From positions 306,298-370,297 of the forward strand of contig NZ_JACAPG010000012.1 in NCBI RefSeq assembly GCF_013385825.1: a stretch of 64,000 nucleotides of DNA. The letters run 5' to 3'. The stretch comes from Pseudomonas reactans (lineage in GTDB: Bacteria > Pseudomonadota > Gammaproteobacteria > Pseudomonadales > Pseudomonadaceae). The first letter of the stretch is position 1, and every line of letters begins with the position of its first letter. Below the pieces are notes generated by a model. It saw only the letters and a program-made list of their open reading frames with translations. It ran no database searches and was not told the origin of the DNA. The translations under genes and the position numbers were made by a program. This document shows positions 50,921 to 60,752 of the stretch, one piece after another.

Positions 50921-52315
50921 ATGGCTGTCTACAACTACGACGTGGTGGTACTGGGTTCCGGCCCGGCTGGAGAAGGTGCGGCGATGAACGCCGCCAAAGC
51001 GGGGCGCAAGGTGGCGATGGTCGATAGCCGTCGCCAGGTCGGCGGTAACTGCACCCACCTGGGCACCATCCCGTCCAAGGCCTTGCGTCACTCAGTGCGC
51101 CAGATCATGCAGTTCAACACCAACCCGATGTTCCGGGCCATTGGTGAGCCGCGCTGGTTCTCGTTCCCGGACGTGCTCAAGAGCGCCGAGAAAGTCATTT
51201 CCAAGCAAGTCGCCTCGCGTACCGGCTACTACGCCCGTAACCGCGTCGACCTGTTCTTCGGTACCGGCAGCTTCGCCGACGAGCAAACCATCGAAGTGGT
51301 CTGCCCCAATGGCGTGGTCGAGAAACTGGTGGCCAAGCACATCATCATCGCCACCGGTTCGCGCCCGTATCGCCCGGCGGACATCGATTTCCACCACCCG
51401 CGTATCTACGATAGCGACACCATCCTCAGCCTGGGCCACACCCCGCGCAAGCTGATCATCTACGGCGCCGGTGTGATCGGCTGTGAATACGCCTCGATCT
51501 TCAGCGGCCTGGGTGTACTGGTGGAACTGGTGGACAACCGCGACCAGTTGCTGAGCTTCCTCGACTCGGAAATCTCCCAGGCGTTGAGCTACCACTTCAG
51601 CAACAACAACATCACCGTGCGGCACAACGAAGAGTACGAGCGGGTCGAAGGCCTGGACAACGGGGTGATCCTGCACCTCAAGTCCGGCAAGAAGATCAAG
51701 GCCGATGCTTTGCTGTGGTGCAACGGTCGTACCGGCAACACCGACAAGCTGGGCATGGAAAACATCGGGGTCAAGGTCAACAGCCGTGGCCAGATCGAGG
51801 TGGACGAAAACTACCGCACCTGCGTGGCGAACATCTACGGCGCCGGTGACGTGATCGGCTGGCCGAGCCTGGCCAGTGCGGCGCATGACCAGGGCCGCTC
51901 GGCCGCTGGCAGCATCGTCGACAACGGCAGCTGGCGGTATGTGAACGACGTGCCGACCGGGATCTACACGATTCCCGAGATCAGCTCAATCGGCAAGAAC
52001 GAGCACGAACTGACCAAGGCCAAGGTGCCTTACGAAGTCGGCAAGGCGTTCTTCAAGAGTATGGCGCGTGCGCAGATCGCCGGTGAGCCGCAAGGCATGC
52101 TGAAGATCCTGTTCCACCGTGAAACCCTGGAAGTCCTCGGCGTGCATTGCTTCGGCTATCAGGCCTCGGAGATCGTGCACATCGGCCAGGCGATCATGAA
52201 CCAGCCGGGTGAACTGAATACCCTGAAGTATTTCGTCAACACCACGTTCAACTACCCGACCATGGCGGAAGCCTATCGGGTAGCGGCCTACGACGGCCTC
52301 AACCGGCTTTTTTGA
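50921..52315 (+). CDS. sthA: Soluble pyridine nucleotide transhydrogenase
   Basis: The 464-residue FAD protein exchanges reducing equivalents between NADPH and NAD+. The FAD motif is [19 protein letters not shown] and the nucleotide motif [19 protein letters not shown]. In the position of the redox disulfide of related reductases it has [17 protein letters not shown], with one Cys only, as expected for SthA. AGGAG precedes ATG 50921. Confidence 0.95.
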   Translation: MAVYNYDVVVLGSGPAGEGAAMNAAKAGRKVAMVDSRRQVGGNCTHLGTIPSKALRHSVRQIMQFNTNPMFRAIGEPRWFSFPDVLKSAEKVISKQVASRTGYYARNRVDLFFGTGSFADEQTIEVVCPNGVVEKLVAKHIIIATGSRPYRPADIDFHHPRIYDSDTILSLGHTPRKLIIYGAGVIGCEYASIFSGLGVLVELVDNRDQLLSFLDSEISQALSYHFSNNNITVRHNEEYERVEGLDNGVILHLKSGKKIKADALLWCNGRTGNTDKLGMENIGVKVNSRGQIEVDENYRTCVANIYGAGDVIGWPSLASAAHDQGRSAAGSIVDNGSWRYVNDVPTGIYTIPEISSIGKNEHELTKAKVPYEVGKAFFKSMARAQIAGEPQGMLKILFHRETLEVLGVHCFGYQASEIVHIGQAIMNQPGELNTLKYFVNTTFNYPTMAEAYRVAAYDGLNRLF

Positions 52316-52357
52316 GCGGCTCCGGCCGGTGGCCTGAGCCGGCCGGGGAGACCGATT

Positions 52358-53080
52358 TCAGTAATTCCCGAGAGTGGCAGTGGCCAAACCGGGAAAGTCT
52401 GTAATCAGGCTATCTACGCCGAAGTCGGCGAGCCTGCGCATCAGCGCGGGTTCGTTGACGGTCCACACGGACACGTGCAAGCCCTGGCGCTGGGCTTTTT
52501 CCAGTCGCTCAGGGGTGCACAACGTCCAGTTCAACGCCAGAATCTCACAGCCATAGTTCTGCGCGACCTTCAGCGGGTCGAGCCAGGCGTATTCCGCCAC
52601 CAGTCCGCGTGACAGGTCGGGAGTGAGTTCAACTGCGGCCTTCAGTACTTCTCGCGAACTTGAGGTCACGGTGACCTTGTCCATCAGCCCGAAACGCACG
52701 GCCATTTCACGAATCGCCAGCACGGTGGTGGCGGCGCGGGTGCGCGAGGCGCTTTTGACTTCCAGTTGCCAGTGATCGAAGTCGCACTTTTCGAACAGTT
52801 CTTCCAGACGCGGAATCGGGCACGGCTTGACCCAGCCTGGGCCGCCTTTGCGTGCGTCCATCTTCACCAGGTCGGCCGCCGAATACTCGACGACTTTGCC
52901 GCGCCGGTCGGCGGTGCGCTTGAGGGTCGGGTCGTGGATGACCATCAGCTCGCCGTCCATGGACAGGTGCAAATCCAGTTCGCAGCGGCGTACGCCGTGC
53001 TTGAGGCATTCCTGAAAGCTGGTCAGGGTGTTTTCCGGTGCTTCGCCTTTGGCACCGCGGTGGCCGTAGATCAGGGTCAC
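52358..53080 (-). CDS. Glycerophosphodiester phosphodiesterase
   Basis: The 240-residue cytosolic enzyme hydrolyses deacylated phospholipids to glycerol-3-phosphate and an alcohol. Catalytic signatures are IYGHRGAKGEAPENTLTSF (HRG and the metal Glu-Asn), CELDLHLSMDGELMVIHDPTLKRT (ExD and HD), and the C-terminal SVWTVNEPALMRRLADFGVDSLITDFP. There is no signal peptide, so it corresponds to the UgpQ-like cytosolic type. It is 42 bp from the convergent sthA stop. Confidence 0.92.
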   Translation of the reverse strand: MTLIYGHRGAKGEAPENTLTSFQECLKHGVRRCELDLHLSMDGELMVIHDPTLKRTADRRGKVVEYSAADLVKMDARKGGPGWVKPCPIPRLEELFEKCDFDHWQLEVKSASRTRAATTVLAIREMAVRFGLMDKVTVTSSSREVLKAAVELTPDLSRGLVAEYAWLDPLKVAQNYGCEILALNWTLCTPERLEKAQRQGLHVSVWTVNEPALMRRLADFGVDSLITDFPGLATATLGNY

Positions 53081-53124
53081 AGTTGCTCCTTCGCGCCAGG
53101 ATAGCTGGCGTAGTGAATACGAAT

Positions 53125-53703
53125 TCAGATGTCGTCGTTTTGTTCCCGCGCCAGGCGCCGTTCCTGGGCCTGTTTCTGCAGGATGTAGCGCGCCAGCAGT
53201 TGGCGTTGGGCATCGGTCATGGCTTCGAATTCCGTGCCGACATCAAAGCCTGCGCCTTTGGGGTCGCAATGGGTGACCCGCGCACGCAGCAGCAGGCCGA
53301 GCGCCTGTGGCATCAGCACCAGCTTGACCGCCAGGTGCGCACCGGCCGGCAGAGGCGTGGGGTGTTGGAAGTCGATGCCGCCTTCGGAAATGATCACCGG
53401 CTGCGGTGCGCCGACCTCATCCAGCAGGCCGCGCGCCATGATCTGGCTGAGCAGGTCCAGGCGTTTGTTCTGCACGCGCAGGAAGGCGGCGAGGGTGCGA
53501 TCCTTCTCGCTGAGCTGGCGCAGCAGGTGCTGGGCTTCGAATTCACTCAGGTGCAGTTCACTGAGTAAATTGAACAGCGGAGAATCATCCAGCAACACTT
53601 CCTTGCTCGCCGCCTCGGGGGCAGACAGGCTTTTGATTTGAAGTGCGATCATGTCGTCGATACGGTAGTATTCGCGGCGTTCTTCTTCATCTAATGTCGA
53701 CAT
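53125..53703 (-). CDS. Atypical PilZ-domain protein (tPilZ-like)
   Basis: The 192-residue protein has the RxxxR motif at Arg10-Arg14 (RREYYRIDD) but the next PilZ strand (VIISEGGIDF) comes only near residue 105. About 85 helical residues lie between, whereas ordinary PilZ domains have some 30. The second motif has Ile where Asp/Asn is normal in (D/N)xSxxG. This matches the tetrameric tPilZ type. Cyclic-di-GMP binding is therefore uncertain. It is divergent from lolC. Confidence 0.82.
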   Translation of the reverse strand: MSTLDEEERREYYRIDDMIALQIKSLSAPEAASKEVLLDDSPLFNLLSELHLSEFEAQHLLRQLSEKDRTLAAFLRVQNKRLDLLSQIMARGLLDEVGAPQPVIISEGGIDFQHPTPLPAGAHLAVKLVLMPQALGLLLRARVTHCDPKGAGFDVGTEFEAMTDAQRQLLARYILQKQAQERRLAREQNDDI

Positions 53704-53797
53704 GGCGAACCCCAGCTAGCGGTAATGGTCAGAGTGTAAAGCTGCTTACCAGACCCCGCCACCGGGACGTCTTCTTTTCCTCCGAACAAGCCCCGAC

Positions 53798-55048
53798 ATG
53801 TTCAGACCTCTCTTCGTATTTATCGGCACGCGTTATACCCGTGCAAAGCGTCGCAATCATTTTGTGTCGTTCATTTCCCTGACCTCGATGATCGGGCTCG
53901 CCTTGGGCGTGGTCGTGATGATCGTGGTGTTGTCGGTGATGAACGGCTTCGATCATGAGATGCGCACCCGCGTGCTGGGCATGGTGCCCCACGCGACCAT
54001 CGAGGGCGATGCGCCCATCAGTGACTGGCAAAGCCTGGCCGACAAGGTCAAGCAGAATCCCAAGGTGCTGGCCGTCGCGCCATTCACTCAGATGCAGGGG
54101 TTGCTGACCCATGACGGCAAGGTGCAGAAGATCCTGCTCAATGCCATCGACCCGGCCCAGGAACGTAACGTCTCGATCATCGACAAGTTCATGCTACAGG
54201 GCAAACTTGACGACCTGACGCCCGGCAGCTTTGGCATCGTCATCGGCGACAAGGCCGCTGCCAAGCTCGGCGTGGGCATCGGCGACAAGCTGACCTTCGT
54301 CGCGCCGGAAGTCACCGTAACCCCGGCGGGCATGTTCCCGCGCATGAAGCGCTTTACCGTGGTTGGCACTTTCCACGTCGGCGCCGGCGAGATCGACGGC
54401 TACCTCGGCCTGACCAACCTCACCGACCTGGCGCGCCTGCATCGCTGGCAGCCGGACCAGGTGCAGGGCCTGCGCCTCAAGTTCGCCGACCTGTTCGATG
54501 CGCCACGCGGCGCCTGGGAAATCGCCCAGCACTTGGGCGAATCCCAGTATTACGCCCGCGACTGGACCCGTACCCACGGCAACCTGTACCAGGCCATCCG
54601 CATGGAAAAAGCCATGATCGGCCTGCTGTTGCTGCTGATCGTCGCCGTGGCGGCCTTCAACATCATCTCCACGCTGGTGATGGTGGTGAACGACAAGAAG
54701 GGCGATATCGCCATCCTGCGCACCCTCGGCGCCACGCCGGGGCAGATCATGGCGATCTTCATGGTGCAGGGCACCGTGATCGGCGTGGTTGGCACCTTGA
54801 TCGGTACGGCGGTGGGCATTCTCGCCGCATTGAACGTCAGTGCGGCCATCGCCGGCCTCGAAACCCTGATCGGCCACAAGTTTCTCAACGCCGACGTCTA
54901 CTTCATCGACTACTTGCCGTCCCAGGTTCAGGCCCAGGACGTGTTGATGGTAGGCGGCGCTGCGTTGGTCCTGAGTTTCCTTGCCACCCTGTATCCAGCC
55001 TGGCGCGCGGCACGTACCCAGCCAGCACAGGCCTTACGTTATGAGTGA
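53798..55048 (+). CDS. lolC: Lipoprotein-releasing ABC transporter permease LolC
   Basis: The 416-residue inner-membrane protein has one membrane segment at residues about 25-47, a periplasmic domain, and three segments after about 265. [30 protein letters not shown] and [26 protein letters not shown] are family blocks; the latter forms the coupling helix for LolD. With LolD and LolE it extracts lipoproteins from the inner membrane to LolA. It overlaps lolD by 8 bp. Confidence 0.93.
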   Translation: MFRPLFVFIGTRYTRAKRRNHFVSFISLTSMIGLALGVVVMIVVLSVMNGFDHEMRTRVLGMVPHATIEGDAPISDWQSLADKVKQNPKVLAVAPFTQMQGLLTHDGKVQKILLNAIDPAQERNVSIIDKFMLQGKLDDLTPGSFGIVIGDKAAAKLGVGIGDKLTFVAPEVTVTPAGMFPRMKRFTVVGTFHVGAGEIDGYLGLTNLTDLARLHRWQPDQVQGLRLKFADLFDAPRGAWEIAQHLGESQYYARDWTRTHGNLYQAIRMEKAMIGLLLLLIVAVAAFNIISTLVMVVNDKKGDIAILRTLGATPGQIMAIFMVQGTVIGVVGTLIGTAVGILAALNVSAAIAGLETLIGHKFLNADVYFIDYLPSQVQAQDVLMVGGAALVLSFLATLYPAWRAARTQPAQALRYE

Positions 55049-55739
55049 ATCGGGCATGAGTGAAAAAGCAATCCTGAGCTGCCGCGACCTGGGCAAATCC
55101 TACGAGGAAGGCCCGGAGTCGGTGGTGGTGCTGTCCAACCTGCAACTTGAGCTGCACCCGGGCGAGCGCGTGGCGATCGTCGGCAGTTCCGGTTCCGGTA
55201 AAAGTACCTTGCTGAACCTGCTGGGCGGCCTTGATACGCCATCCCAGGGCAGCGTGTGGCTGGCCGGTGAAGAGCTGTCGGCCCTCGGTGAAAAGGCTCG
55301 CGGTCAACTGCGTAACCGTTCGCTGGGTTTTGTGTACCAGTTCCACCACCTGCTGCCGGAGTTCACCGCCCTGGAAAACGTGTGCATGCCGCTGCTGATC
55401 GGCAAGACCGCGATCCCGGAAGCCCGCCAGCGCGCTAAAGCACTGCTGGAGCGCGTCGGCCTCGGCCATCGCCTGGAGCACAAGCCGGCTGAATTGTCCG
55501 GCGGCGAGCGCCAGCGTGTGGCCATCGCCCGCGCCCTGGTCAACAACCCAGGGCTGGTGATGCTCGATGAGCCGACCGGCAACCTCGACTCCCACACCGC
55601 CCAGGGCATCAAGGATTTGATGCTGGAACTGAGCACCCAGATGCGCACCGCGTTCCTGGTGGTGACCCATGACATGAGCATGGCCCGCCAGATGGACCGC
55701 GTGCTGCACCTGCAGGAAGGTCATCTGGTCGCCATCTGA
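55041..55739 (+). CDS. lolD: Lipoprotein-releasing ABC transporter ATPase LolD
   Basis: The 232-residue ATPase has Walker [10 protein letters not shown]-loop region [18 protein letters not shown], signature [16 protein letters not shown], Walker [13 protein letters not shown] and the switch His in VVTHDMSMA. The ATG at 55041 lies inside the lolC stop region (ATGAGTGA); a second ATG five codons later (55056) is possible. A strong terminator follows before lolE. Confidence 0.95.
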   Translation: MSESGMSEKAILSCRDLGKSYEEGPESVVVLSNLQLELHPGERVAIVGSSGSGKSTLLNLLGGLDTPSQGSVWLAGEELSALGEKARGQLRNRSLGFVYQFHHLLPEFTALENVCMPLLIGKTAIPEARQRAKALLERVGLGHRLEHKPAELSGGERQRVAIARALVNNPGLVMLDEPTGNLDSHTAQGIKDLMLELSTQMRTAFLVVTHDMSMARQMDRVLHLQEGHLVAI

Positions 55740-55747
55740 CCCGTTTC

Positions 55748-55785
55748 AAGCCCGGCGCTTCAAGCGCCGGGCTTTTTCATTTTTT
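55748..55785 (+). terminator. Intrinsic terminator between lolD and lolE
   Basis: A long AAGCCCGGCGCT/AGCGCCGGGCTT stem, then TTTTTCATTTTTT, placed 16 bp before lolE. Confidence 0.88.
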
Positions 55786-55801
55786 CAGGCGGTGCAAGCG
55801 A

Positions 55802-57046
55802 ATGTTCAGACCGTTATCGATTTTCATCGGCACGCGCTATACCCGCGCCAAGCGCCGCAACCGTTTTGTCTCGTTTATCTCGATGACCTCGATGATCGGC
55901 CTCGCCCTGGGCGTGTTGGCGATGATCGTGGTGTTGTCGGTGATGAACGGCTTCCAGCGCGAAATGAGCTCGCGCATCCTTGGCATGGTGCCTCACGCCA
56001 CCATCGTCGGCGTGAACCCGATTGACGATTGGCAGCCGGTGGCTGCTGCCGCGATGAAGAATCCGGAAGTGACTGCCGCCGTACCTTTCACGCAGATGGA
56101 CGGCATGTTCTCCTACAAGGGCGCCATGCAGCCGATTGAGATCAGCGGCATCGACCCAGCGCAGGAAGGCAAGGTGTCGATCGTGGCCCAGCACATCGTG
56201 CGCGGCAGTCTGGAAGACTTGAAGCCTGGCGAGTTCGGTGTGGTCATCGGCGACATCACCGCGCGCCGCTTTCGTCTGAATGTGGGCGACAAAGTGACCT
56301 TGATCGTGCCGGAAATCAGCACTGCACCGGGCGGTATCACCCCGCGCATGCAGCGCTTGAATGTCGTGGGCATTTTCAAGGTCGGTGCCGAGCTGGATGG
56401 CTCCATGGCGATGATCCACATGGCCGACGCCGCAGAGATCCAGCATTGGCAGCCGAACCAGGTGCAAAGCGTGCGCCTGGCGGTGAAAGACCTTTACGCG
56501 GCCCCGAAGGTCTCGTCGGACATCGCCGCCAGCCTGGGCGCCGCCTACAAGCCTGACGACTGGACCCACACCCAGGGCAGCCTGTTCAGCGCGATGAAGA
56601 TGGAGAAGACCATGATCGGCCTGTTGTTGCTGATGATCGTCGCCGTCGCCGCGTTCAACATCATCGCCACCTTGATCATGGTGGTGAACGACAAGGGCGC
56701 GGATATCGCGATTTTGCGCACCATCGGCGCGACGCCCCGGCAGATCATGGCGATCTTCATGGTGCAGGGCACGGTGATCGGTATCGTCGGCACCTTGATC
56801 GGCGGGGTATTGGGCGTGATTGCCGCGCTGAACGTGAGTGAGCTGGTGGGCTGGGTCGAGCGGGTGACCGGGCAGCATATTTTCAGTTCGGACGTGTACT
56901 TTGTCAGCAACCTGCCTTCGGAACTGCAAGGCGGCGATGTGCTGCTGATCTGCACGGCCGGGTTTGTGTTGAGCTTTCTGGCGACGCTGTATCCGGCGTA
57001 TCGGGCGGCGAAGATTGAGCCGGCGCATGCCCTGAGATATTCGTAA
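55802..57046 (+). CDS. lolE: Lipoprotein-releasing ABC transporter permease LolE
   Basis: The 414-residue protein is a close paralogue of LolC encoded upstream, with the same four-segment layout. The first 50 residues of the two are nearly identical ([20 protein letters not shown]), and the coupling block VVNDKGADIAILRTIGATPRQIMAIF is conserved; the periplasmic domains differ more, for example near residues 70-250. It has no good promoter of its own in the 62 bp before it, which are mostly terminator stem. Confidence 0.92.
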   Translation: MFRPLSIFIGTRYTRAKRRNRFVSFISMTSMIGLALGVLAMIVVLSVMNGFQREMSSRILGMVPHATIVGVNPIDDWQPVAAAAMKNPEVTAAVPFTQMDGMFSYKGAMQPIEISGIDPAQEGKVSIVAQHIVRGSLEDLKPGEFGVVIGDITARRFRLNVGDKVTLIVPEISTAPGGITPRMQRLNVVGIFKVGAELDGSMAMIHMADAAEIQHWQPNQVQSVRLAVKDLYAAPKVSSDIAASLGAAYKPDDWTHTQGSLFSAMKMEKTMIGLLLLMIVAVAAFNIIATLIMVVNDKGADIAILRTIGATPRQIMAIFMVQGTVIGIVGTLIGGVLGVIAALNVSELVGWVERVTGQHIFSSDVYFVSNLPSELQGGDVLLICTAGFVLSFLATLYPAYRAAKIEPAHALRYS

Positions 57047-57060
57047 GCCTTTAGACCGCT

Positions 57061-57125
57061 ATCGCCGGCAAGCCGGCTCCTACATTGGATTGCGTGTTAC
57101 CTGTAGGAGCTGGCTTGCCGGCGAT
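57061..57125. repeat. REPIN (tail-to-tail REP pair)
   Basis: Arms 57061-57084 and 57102-57125, cores GGAGCCGGCTTGCCGGCGAT and GGAGCTGGCTTGCCGGCGAT (one mismatch). It lies between the convergent genes lolE and copS. Confidence 0.9.
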
Positions 57126-57130
57126 GGCGC

Positions 57131-58471
57131 CTATGCGGGCAACTCAATGACAAATCTTGTCCATCCCGCCTCAGATTCACCATAAATCCTCCCCCCATGC
57201 GCCCGCACAATCGACTGGGTAATCGCCAGTCCCAATCCCGCATGTTCACTGCTGCCTTCATGGCGCGCCGGGTCCGCCCGGTAGAAGCGGTCAAACAACC
57301 GCGGCAGCAGCTCCGCTGGAATGCCATCCCCGGTGTTCTCAACTGAGAGCCTCACGCCATCCTCTATCCGCACACGCACTTCGCCACCCGGTGGAGTAAA
57401 CCGCAAGGCGTTATCCAGCAAGTTTGACAAGGCCCGGCGCAGCATCCCGCGATCACCCGCCGTAGAGGCTGCGCCCTCACGAACCAGGCTGATCTGCCCG
57501 TCTTCCGCCAGCAGTGCAAAAAACTCCAGTAGCGCGTCCACTTCATCCGCCAGCGCCAAGGTTTCGCGCTTGGGCATCAGCAGGCCGTGATCCGCCTTGG
57601 CCAGGTACAACATGTCATTGACCAGTTGTGCCATCCATTGCAGCTCTTCCAGGTTGCTGTGCAACGCCTCGCGGTAATCCTCCAGCGGGCGCGGCTGCGT
57701 GAGGATGACCTGGGTCTGGGTCAGCAGGTTCGACAGCGGCGTGCGCAGTTCGTGGGCGATGTCAGCGGAAAATGCCGAGAGGCGCTGGAACGCGTCGTCG
57801 AGTCGGCCGAGCATCGCGTTGAAGGCCAGGGCCAGGTCGGCCAGTTCCGTGGGCATTTCCTGTTGAGGCAAACGTTGGGTCAAGGAGTGGGCCGACACGC
57901 TGGCGGCCACTTCGCCCATGCGCCGCAGTGGCCGCAACCCGCTGCGCGCAGCCCAGGCACCGAGCAGGGCGGTGGCCAGGGCTGACAGGCCCACGGTGAG
58001 CCAGATCAGATGCTGCATGCGCTGCAAGAAGTGCTGATGGTGAGTAATGTCGAGCATCAGGCTCAGTTGCGGCGAGTCGGGTTGGCCTGCCCGCAACGGC
58101 GCGTTGTAGACCCGGTAGTCGGTGTCGGCGTTTTGCAGGCTGTGCAGGCCGGGCGCGTCGGGCAAGGTCACGCTTGGCGCATCGTCCAGCCAGCGTTGGC
58201 CGGCGGCGGTGATGCGCAGCGTGAGGTCGGGCTGGCGACTGAGTTCGGTGCGCAATTGCGCTTCACGCCGGGCAAAGGCCTCCGGCGAGTCGACGCCCTG
58301 TAACGTACTGCGCAGCGCCACCAGCTTGCTGTCGAGTTGTTGCTGGTCCAGCTCAATGAAGTGCGCCTCGCTCGCGCGATTGAACAGCACACCGGCGATC
58401 AGCGACACCACCGCGGTGCAGGCGGCAAACAGCAGCGCCAGGCGGCTGGCCAGGGACAGGCGCTTGATCAA
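57131..58471 (-). CDS. copS: Heavy-metal (copper) sensor histidine kinase, CopS-like
   Basis: The 446-residue inner-membrane kinase has membrane segments at about residues 8-28 and 155-178 around a periplasmic sensor domain, then HAMP, the H-box [18 protein letters not shown]-box [17 protein letters not shown], and G-boxes [12 protein letters not shown] and [10 protein letters not shown]. The start is TTG 58471: GGAGGAG is ideally placed, the codon overlaps the copR stop as TTGA, and no ATG is near. The longer reading frame upstream is the antisense-register continuation into copR and is not coding. Confidence 0.88.
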   Translation of the reverse strand: MIKRLSLASRLALLFAACTAVVSLIAGVLFNRASEAHFIELDQQQLDSKLVALRSTLQGVDSPEAFARREAQLRTELSRQPDLTLRITAAGQRWLDDAPSVTLPDAPGLHSLQNADTDYRVYNAPLRAGQPDSPQLSLMLDITHHQHFLQRMQHLIWLTVGLSALATALLGAWAARSGLRPLRRMGEVAASVSAHSLTQRLPQQEMPTELADLALAFNAMLGRLDDAFQRLSAFSADIAHELRTPLSNLLTQTQVILTQPRPLEDYREALHSNLEELQWMAQLVNDMLYLAKADHGLLMPKRETLALADEVDALLEFFALLAEDGQISLVREGAASTAGDRGMLRRALSNLLDNALRFTPPGGEVRVRIEDGVRLSVENTGDGIPAELLPRLFDRFYRADPARHEGSSEHAGLGLAITQSIVRAHGGRIYGESEAGWTRFVIELPA

Positions 58472-59148
58472 TTGACCCGCTCCTCCAGCACATAACCCAT
58501 GCCGCGTACGGTGTGGATCAGCTTGTTGGGGAAGTTGTCGTCGACTTTCAGACGTAGGCGGCGGATCGCCACTTCGATGATGTTGGTGTCGCTGTCGAAG
58601 TTCATGTCCCACACCTGGGAGGCGATCAGCGATTTGGGCAGCACCTCGCCTTGGCGGCGCAGCAGCAGTTCCAGCAGGGAGAATTCCTTGGCGGTCAGGT
58701 CGATGCGCTGGCCGTCCCGCTCGACGCGGCGGCGGATCAGGTCCAGGCGCAGATCGGCCAGTTGCAACGCGGTTTCCTGCGGTGTGCTGCTGCCACGGCG
58801 CAGTAGGGTGCGCACGCGGGCTAATAATTCGGAAAACGCGAAGGGCTTGACCAGATAATCGTCGGCGCCCAGCTCCAGGCCATGCACGCGGTCTTCCACG
58901 GCGTCGCGGGCGGTGAGGAACAGCACCGGAATGTCCATGCCGGCACTGCGCACAGCCTGGAGGATCTGCCAGCCGTCGCGGCCCGGCAGCATCACGTCGA
59001 GGATCAGCAGGTCGTAGTCGCCGGTCAAGGCGAGGTGCTGGCCGCTGGTGCCGTCGGCCACCAGTTCGGTGGTAAAGCCCGCCTCGGCCAGGCCCTGGCG
59101 CAGGTAGTGGCCGGTTTTGGGTTGGTCTTCGACGATCAGCAGTTTCAT
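58468..59148 (-). CDS. copR: Copper response regulator, CopR-like (OmpR/PhoB family)
   Basis: The 226-residue regulator has a receiver domain with acidic residues at 8-9 (VEDQ), phospho-acceptor Asp51 ([14 protein letters not shown]) and [13 protein letters not shown], then a winged-helix output domain ending [28 protein letters not shown]. Among OmpR-family proteins it groups with the heavy-metal branch (CopR/CzcR/CusR). The copper assignment rests on the neighbouring cupredoxin and the box at 59213-59227. copS follows with a 4-bp overlap. Confidence 0.9.
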   Translation of the reverse strand: MKLLIVEDQPKTGHYLRQGLAEAGFTTELVADGTSGQHLALTGDYDLLILDVMLPGRDGWQILQAVRSAGMDIPVLFLTARDAVEDRVHGLELGADDYLVKPFAFSELLARVRTLLRRGSSTPQETALQLADLRLDLIRRRVERDGQRIDLTAKEFSLLELLLRRQGEVLPKSLIASQVWDMNFDSDTNIIEVAIRRLRLKVDDNFPNKLIHTVRGMGYVLEERVN

Positions 59149-59212
59149 GGGCGGCTCTTGGCAACGGTGGACGACGGCTTTATACCTTGAGTGCCAGGGC
59201 AGGGGAGCAACC

Positions 59213-59227
59213 TGACAAAGTTGTAAT
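59213..59227. promoter_or_regulatory. Candidate CopR box
   Basis: TGACA-AAGTT-GTAAT has the form of the heavy-metal response-regulator box and lies between copR (65 bp away) and the cupredoxin gene (77 bp away), where it could control both. Confidence 0.65.
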
Positions 59228-59303
59228 CTAGCAGTCAGCTAGCTGGCAGCGGCGCAATCTTAAAGTGCTGCCCAAGCTGTTCCTATATTTCTGGAGAAGA
59301 CCG

Positions 59304-59816
59304 ATGGCGTTGCGTACACCCCTGTTGTTGGCGGGTTGCCTGTTGGCGTTGAGTTTTAATGCGCTGGCCGATGCCGCCCACACCTATGCATTCGGTGAAG
59401 CTGCACCGGCGAGCAAAGCCACGCGTACCGTGGAAGTGACCCTGCAGGATATTTCCTTTTCGCCCAAGTCCCTGGACGTAAAGGCCGGTGAGACGGTGCG
59501 CTTTGTACTGGTCAACAAGGGCCAATTGCTCCACGAATTCAACCTGGGCGACGCGGCGATGCATGCCGAACACCAGAAGGAAATGTTACAGATGCAGGCC
59601 AGCGGCATGCTCACCGCCACCGGCATGGGCAAGATGGACCACGCTGCCATGGGCCACGGTGCGATGAAACACGATGATCCCAATAGCGTACTGGTTGAGC
59701 CGGGCAAAACCGCCGAGCTGACCTGGACGTTCACTAAGGCCACGGGCCTGGAGTTTGCCTGCAACCTTCCGGGGCATTACCAGGCGGGTATGGTCGGCAA
59801 GCTCAACGTCGATTGA
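59304..59816 (+). CDS. Exported cupredoxin-like copper-binding protein
   Basis: The 170-residue protein has a signal peptide (residues about 1-24, ending ALA). The cupredoxin fold has a His ligand in LLHEFNLGD and the C-terminal FACNLPGHYQAGM with Cys, His and Met ligands of a type 1 copper site. Between them is a Met/His-rich insertion (MHAEHQKEMLQMQ, then MDHAAMGHGAMKHDD) that could bind further copper. GGAG precedes ATG 59304. It is probably a periplasmic copper carrier controlled by CopRS. Confidence 0.9.
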   Translation: MALRTPLLLAGCLLALSFNALADAAHTYAFGEAAPASKATRTVEVTLQDISFSPKSLDVKAGETVRFVLVNKGQLLHEFNLGDAAMHAEHQKEMLQMQASGMLTATGMGKMDHAAMGHGAMKHDDPNSVLVEPGKTAELTWTFTKATGLEFACNLPGHYQAGMVGKLNVD

Positions 59817-59885
59817 TCCGCTGGCACTTAGGCACGGGGGCAAAGGCTGGTAGACTGGCGCGGTTTATTTAGCCAGGTTTCCGCC

Positions 59886-60716
59886 ATGCATCCCGCAGCC
59901 GAACATTCGCCGCTGGGCAAGTCCAGTGAATACATCTCCACCTACACACCTTCGTTGCTGTTCCCGATCCCACGTGCCGCCAAATGGGCCGAGCTGGGCC
60001 TGAGCGCCGAGACCCTGCCTTACAAGGGCGTGGATTTCTGGAACTGCTTCGAATTGTCCTGGCTGCTGCCGTCCGGCAAGCCGGTGGTGGCCATCGGCGA
60101 ATTCAGCATCCCGGCCGACTCGCCGAACATCATCGAATCCAAGTCGTTCAAGCTGTACCTCAATTCGCTGAACCAGACCGCGTTTGCCGATACAGCCAGC
60201 CTGGAAGCGACCTTGCGCACCGACCTTAGCGCCGCTGCCGGCAAGCCTGTGAGCGTGCGCATCTGCAGCCTGGCCGAGATCGAGGCCGAAGGCGTGATGG
60301 CGTTGCCGGGGGTGTGCATCGATGGTCTGGATATCAGCGTCAGCAACTACGAGCACCCGCGCCCGGAGCTGCTGCGTTGCGATGATTCGCGCGTTGTCGA
60401 GGAGAGCGTCCACAGTCACCTGCTCAAATCCAACTGCCCGGTGACCAGCCAGCCGGACTGGGGCAGTGTGGTGGTGGAGTACCGTGGTCACGCGTTGGAT
60501 CACGCCAGCCTGCTGGAGTACATCGTGAGCTTTCGCCAGCACTCGGACTTCCATGAACAATGCGTAGAGCGCATCTTCCTGGACTTGCAGCGCTTGCTGA
60601 AGCCGGAGACGTTGACGGTGTATGCGCGGTATGTGCGGCGGGGCGGGTTGGATATCAACCCGTATCGCAGTACGGAGGATGTGGCGTTCCAGAATGTGCG
60701 CCTGGCCCGTCAGTAA
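59886..60716 (+). CDS. queF: NADPH-dependent 7-cyano-7-deazaguanine reductase (preQ0 reductase)
   Basis: The 276-residue enzyme reduces preQ0 to preQ1 for queuosine tRNA modification. It is the long, two-domain form. Cys184 in [14 protein letters not shown] forms the thioimide with substrate and Asp191 is the proton donor, each six lower than in E. coli. The NADPH-binding [17 protein letters not shown] motif is in the N-terminal half. ATG 59886; no preQ1 riboswitch is evident in the 69-bp leader. Confidence 0.95.
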   Translation: MHPAAEHSPLGKSSEYISTYTPSLLFPIPRAAKWAELGLSAETLPYKGVDFWNCFELSWLLPSGKPVVAIGEFSIPADSPNIIESKSFKLYLNSLNQTAFADTASLEATLRTDLSAAAGKPVSVRICSLAEIEAEGVMALPGVCIDGLDISVSNYEHPRPELLRCDDSRVVEESVHSHLLKSNCPVTSQPDWGSVVVEYRGHALDHASLLEYIVSFRQHSDFHEQCVERIFLDLQRLLKPETLTVYARYVRRGGLDINPYRSTEDVAFQNVRLARQ

Positions 60717-60721
60717 CATTG

Positions 60722-60747
60722 AAAAGCCCCGCGATTGCGGGGCTTTT
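60722..60747. terminator. Intrinsic terminator between queF and the DUF4404 gene
   Basis: AAAGCCCCGC/GCGGGGCTTT stem with a GATT loop, T run to the right and A run to the left, so it can serve both strands. Confidence 0.9.
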
Positions 60748-60752
60748 TGCTA

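Noticed and set aside
52316..52357. GC-rich hairpin after sthA as a terminator
   Set aside because: GGCC repeats can pair in several ways, but there is no T run on either strand, so it is not called.
58472..59164. Continuation of the copS frame through copR, giving a 677-codon protein
   Set aside because: This part is in a shifted register over copR and is rich in Arg/Pro without any domain. TTG 58471 with a strong ribosome site is the better start.
59817..59885. preQ1 riboswitch before queF
   Set aside because: The 69-bp leader lacks the hairpin and A-rich tail of preQ1 riboswitches, and queF in this genus is not known to have one.
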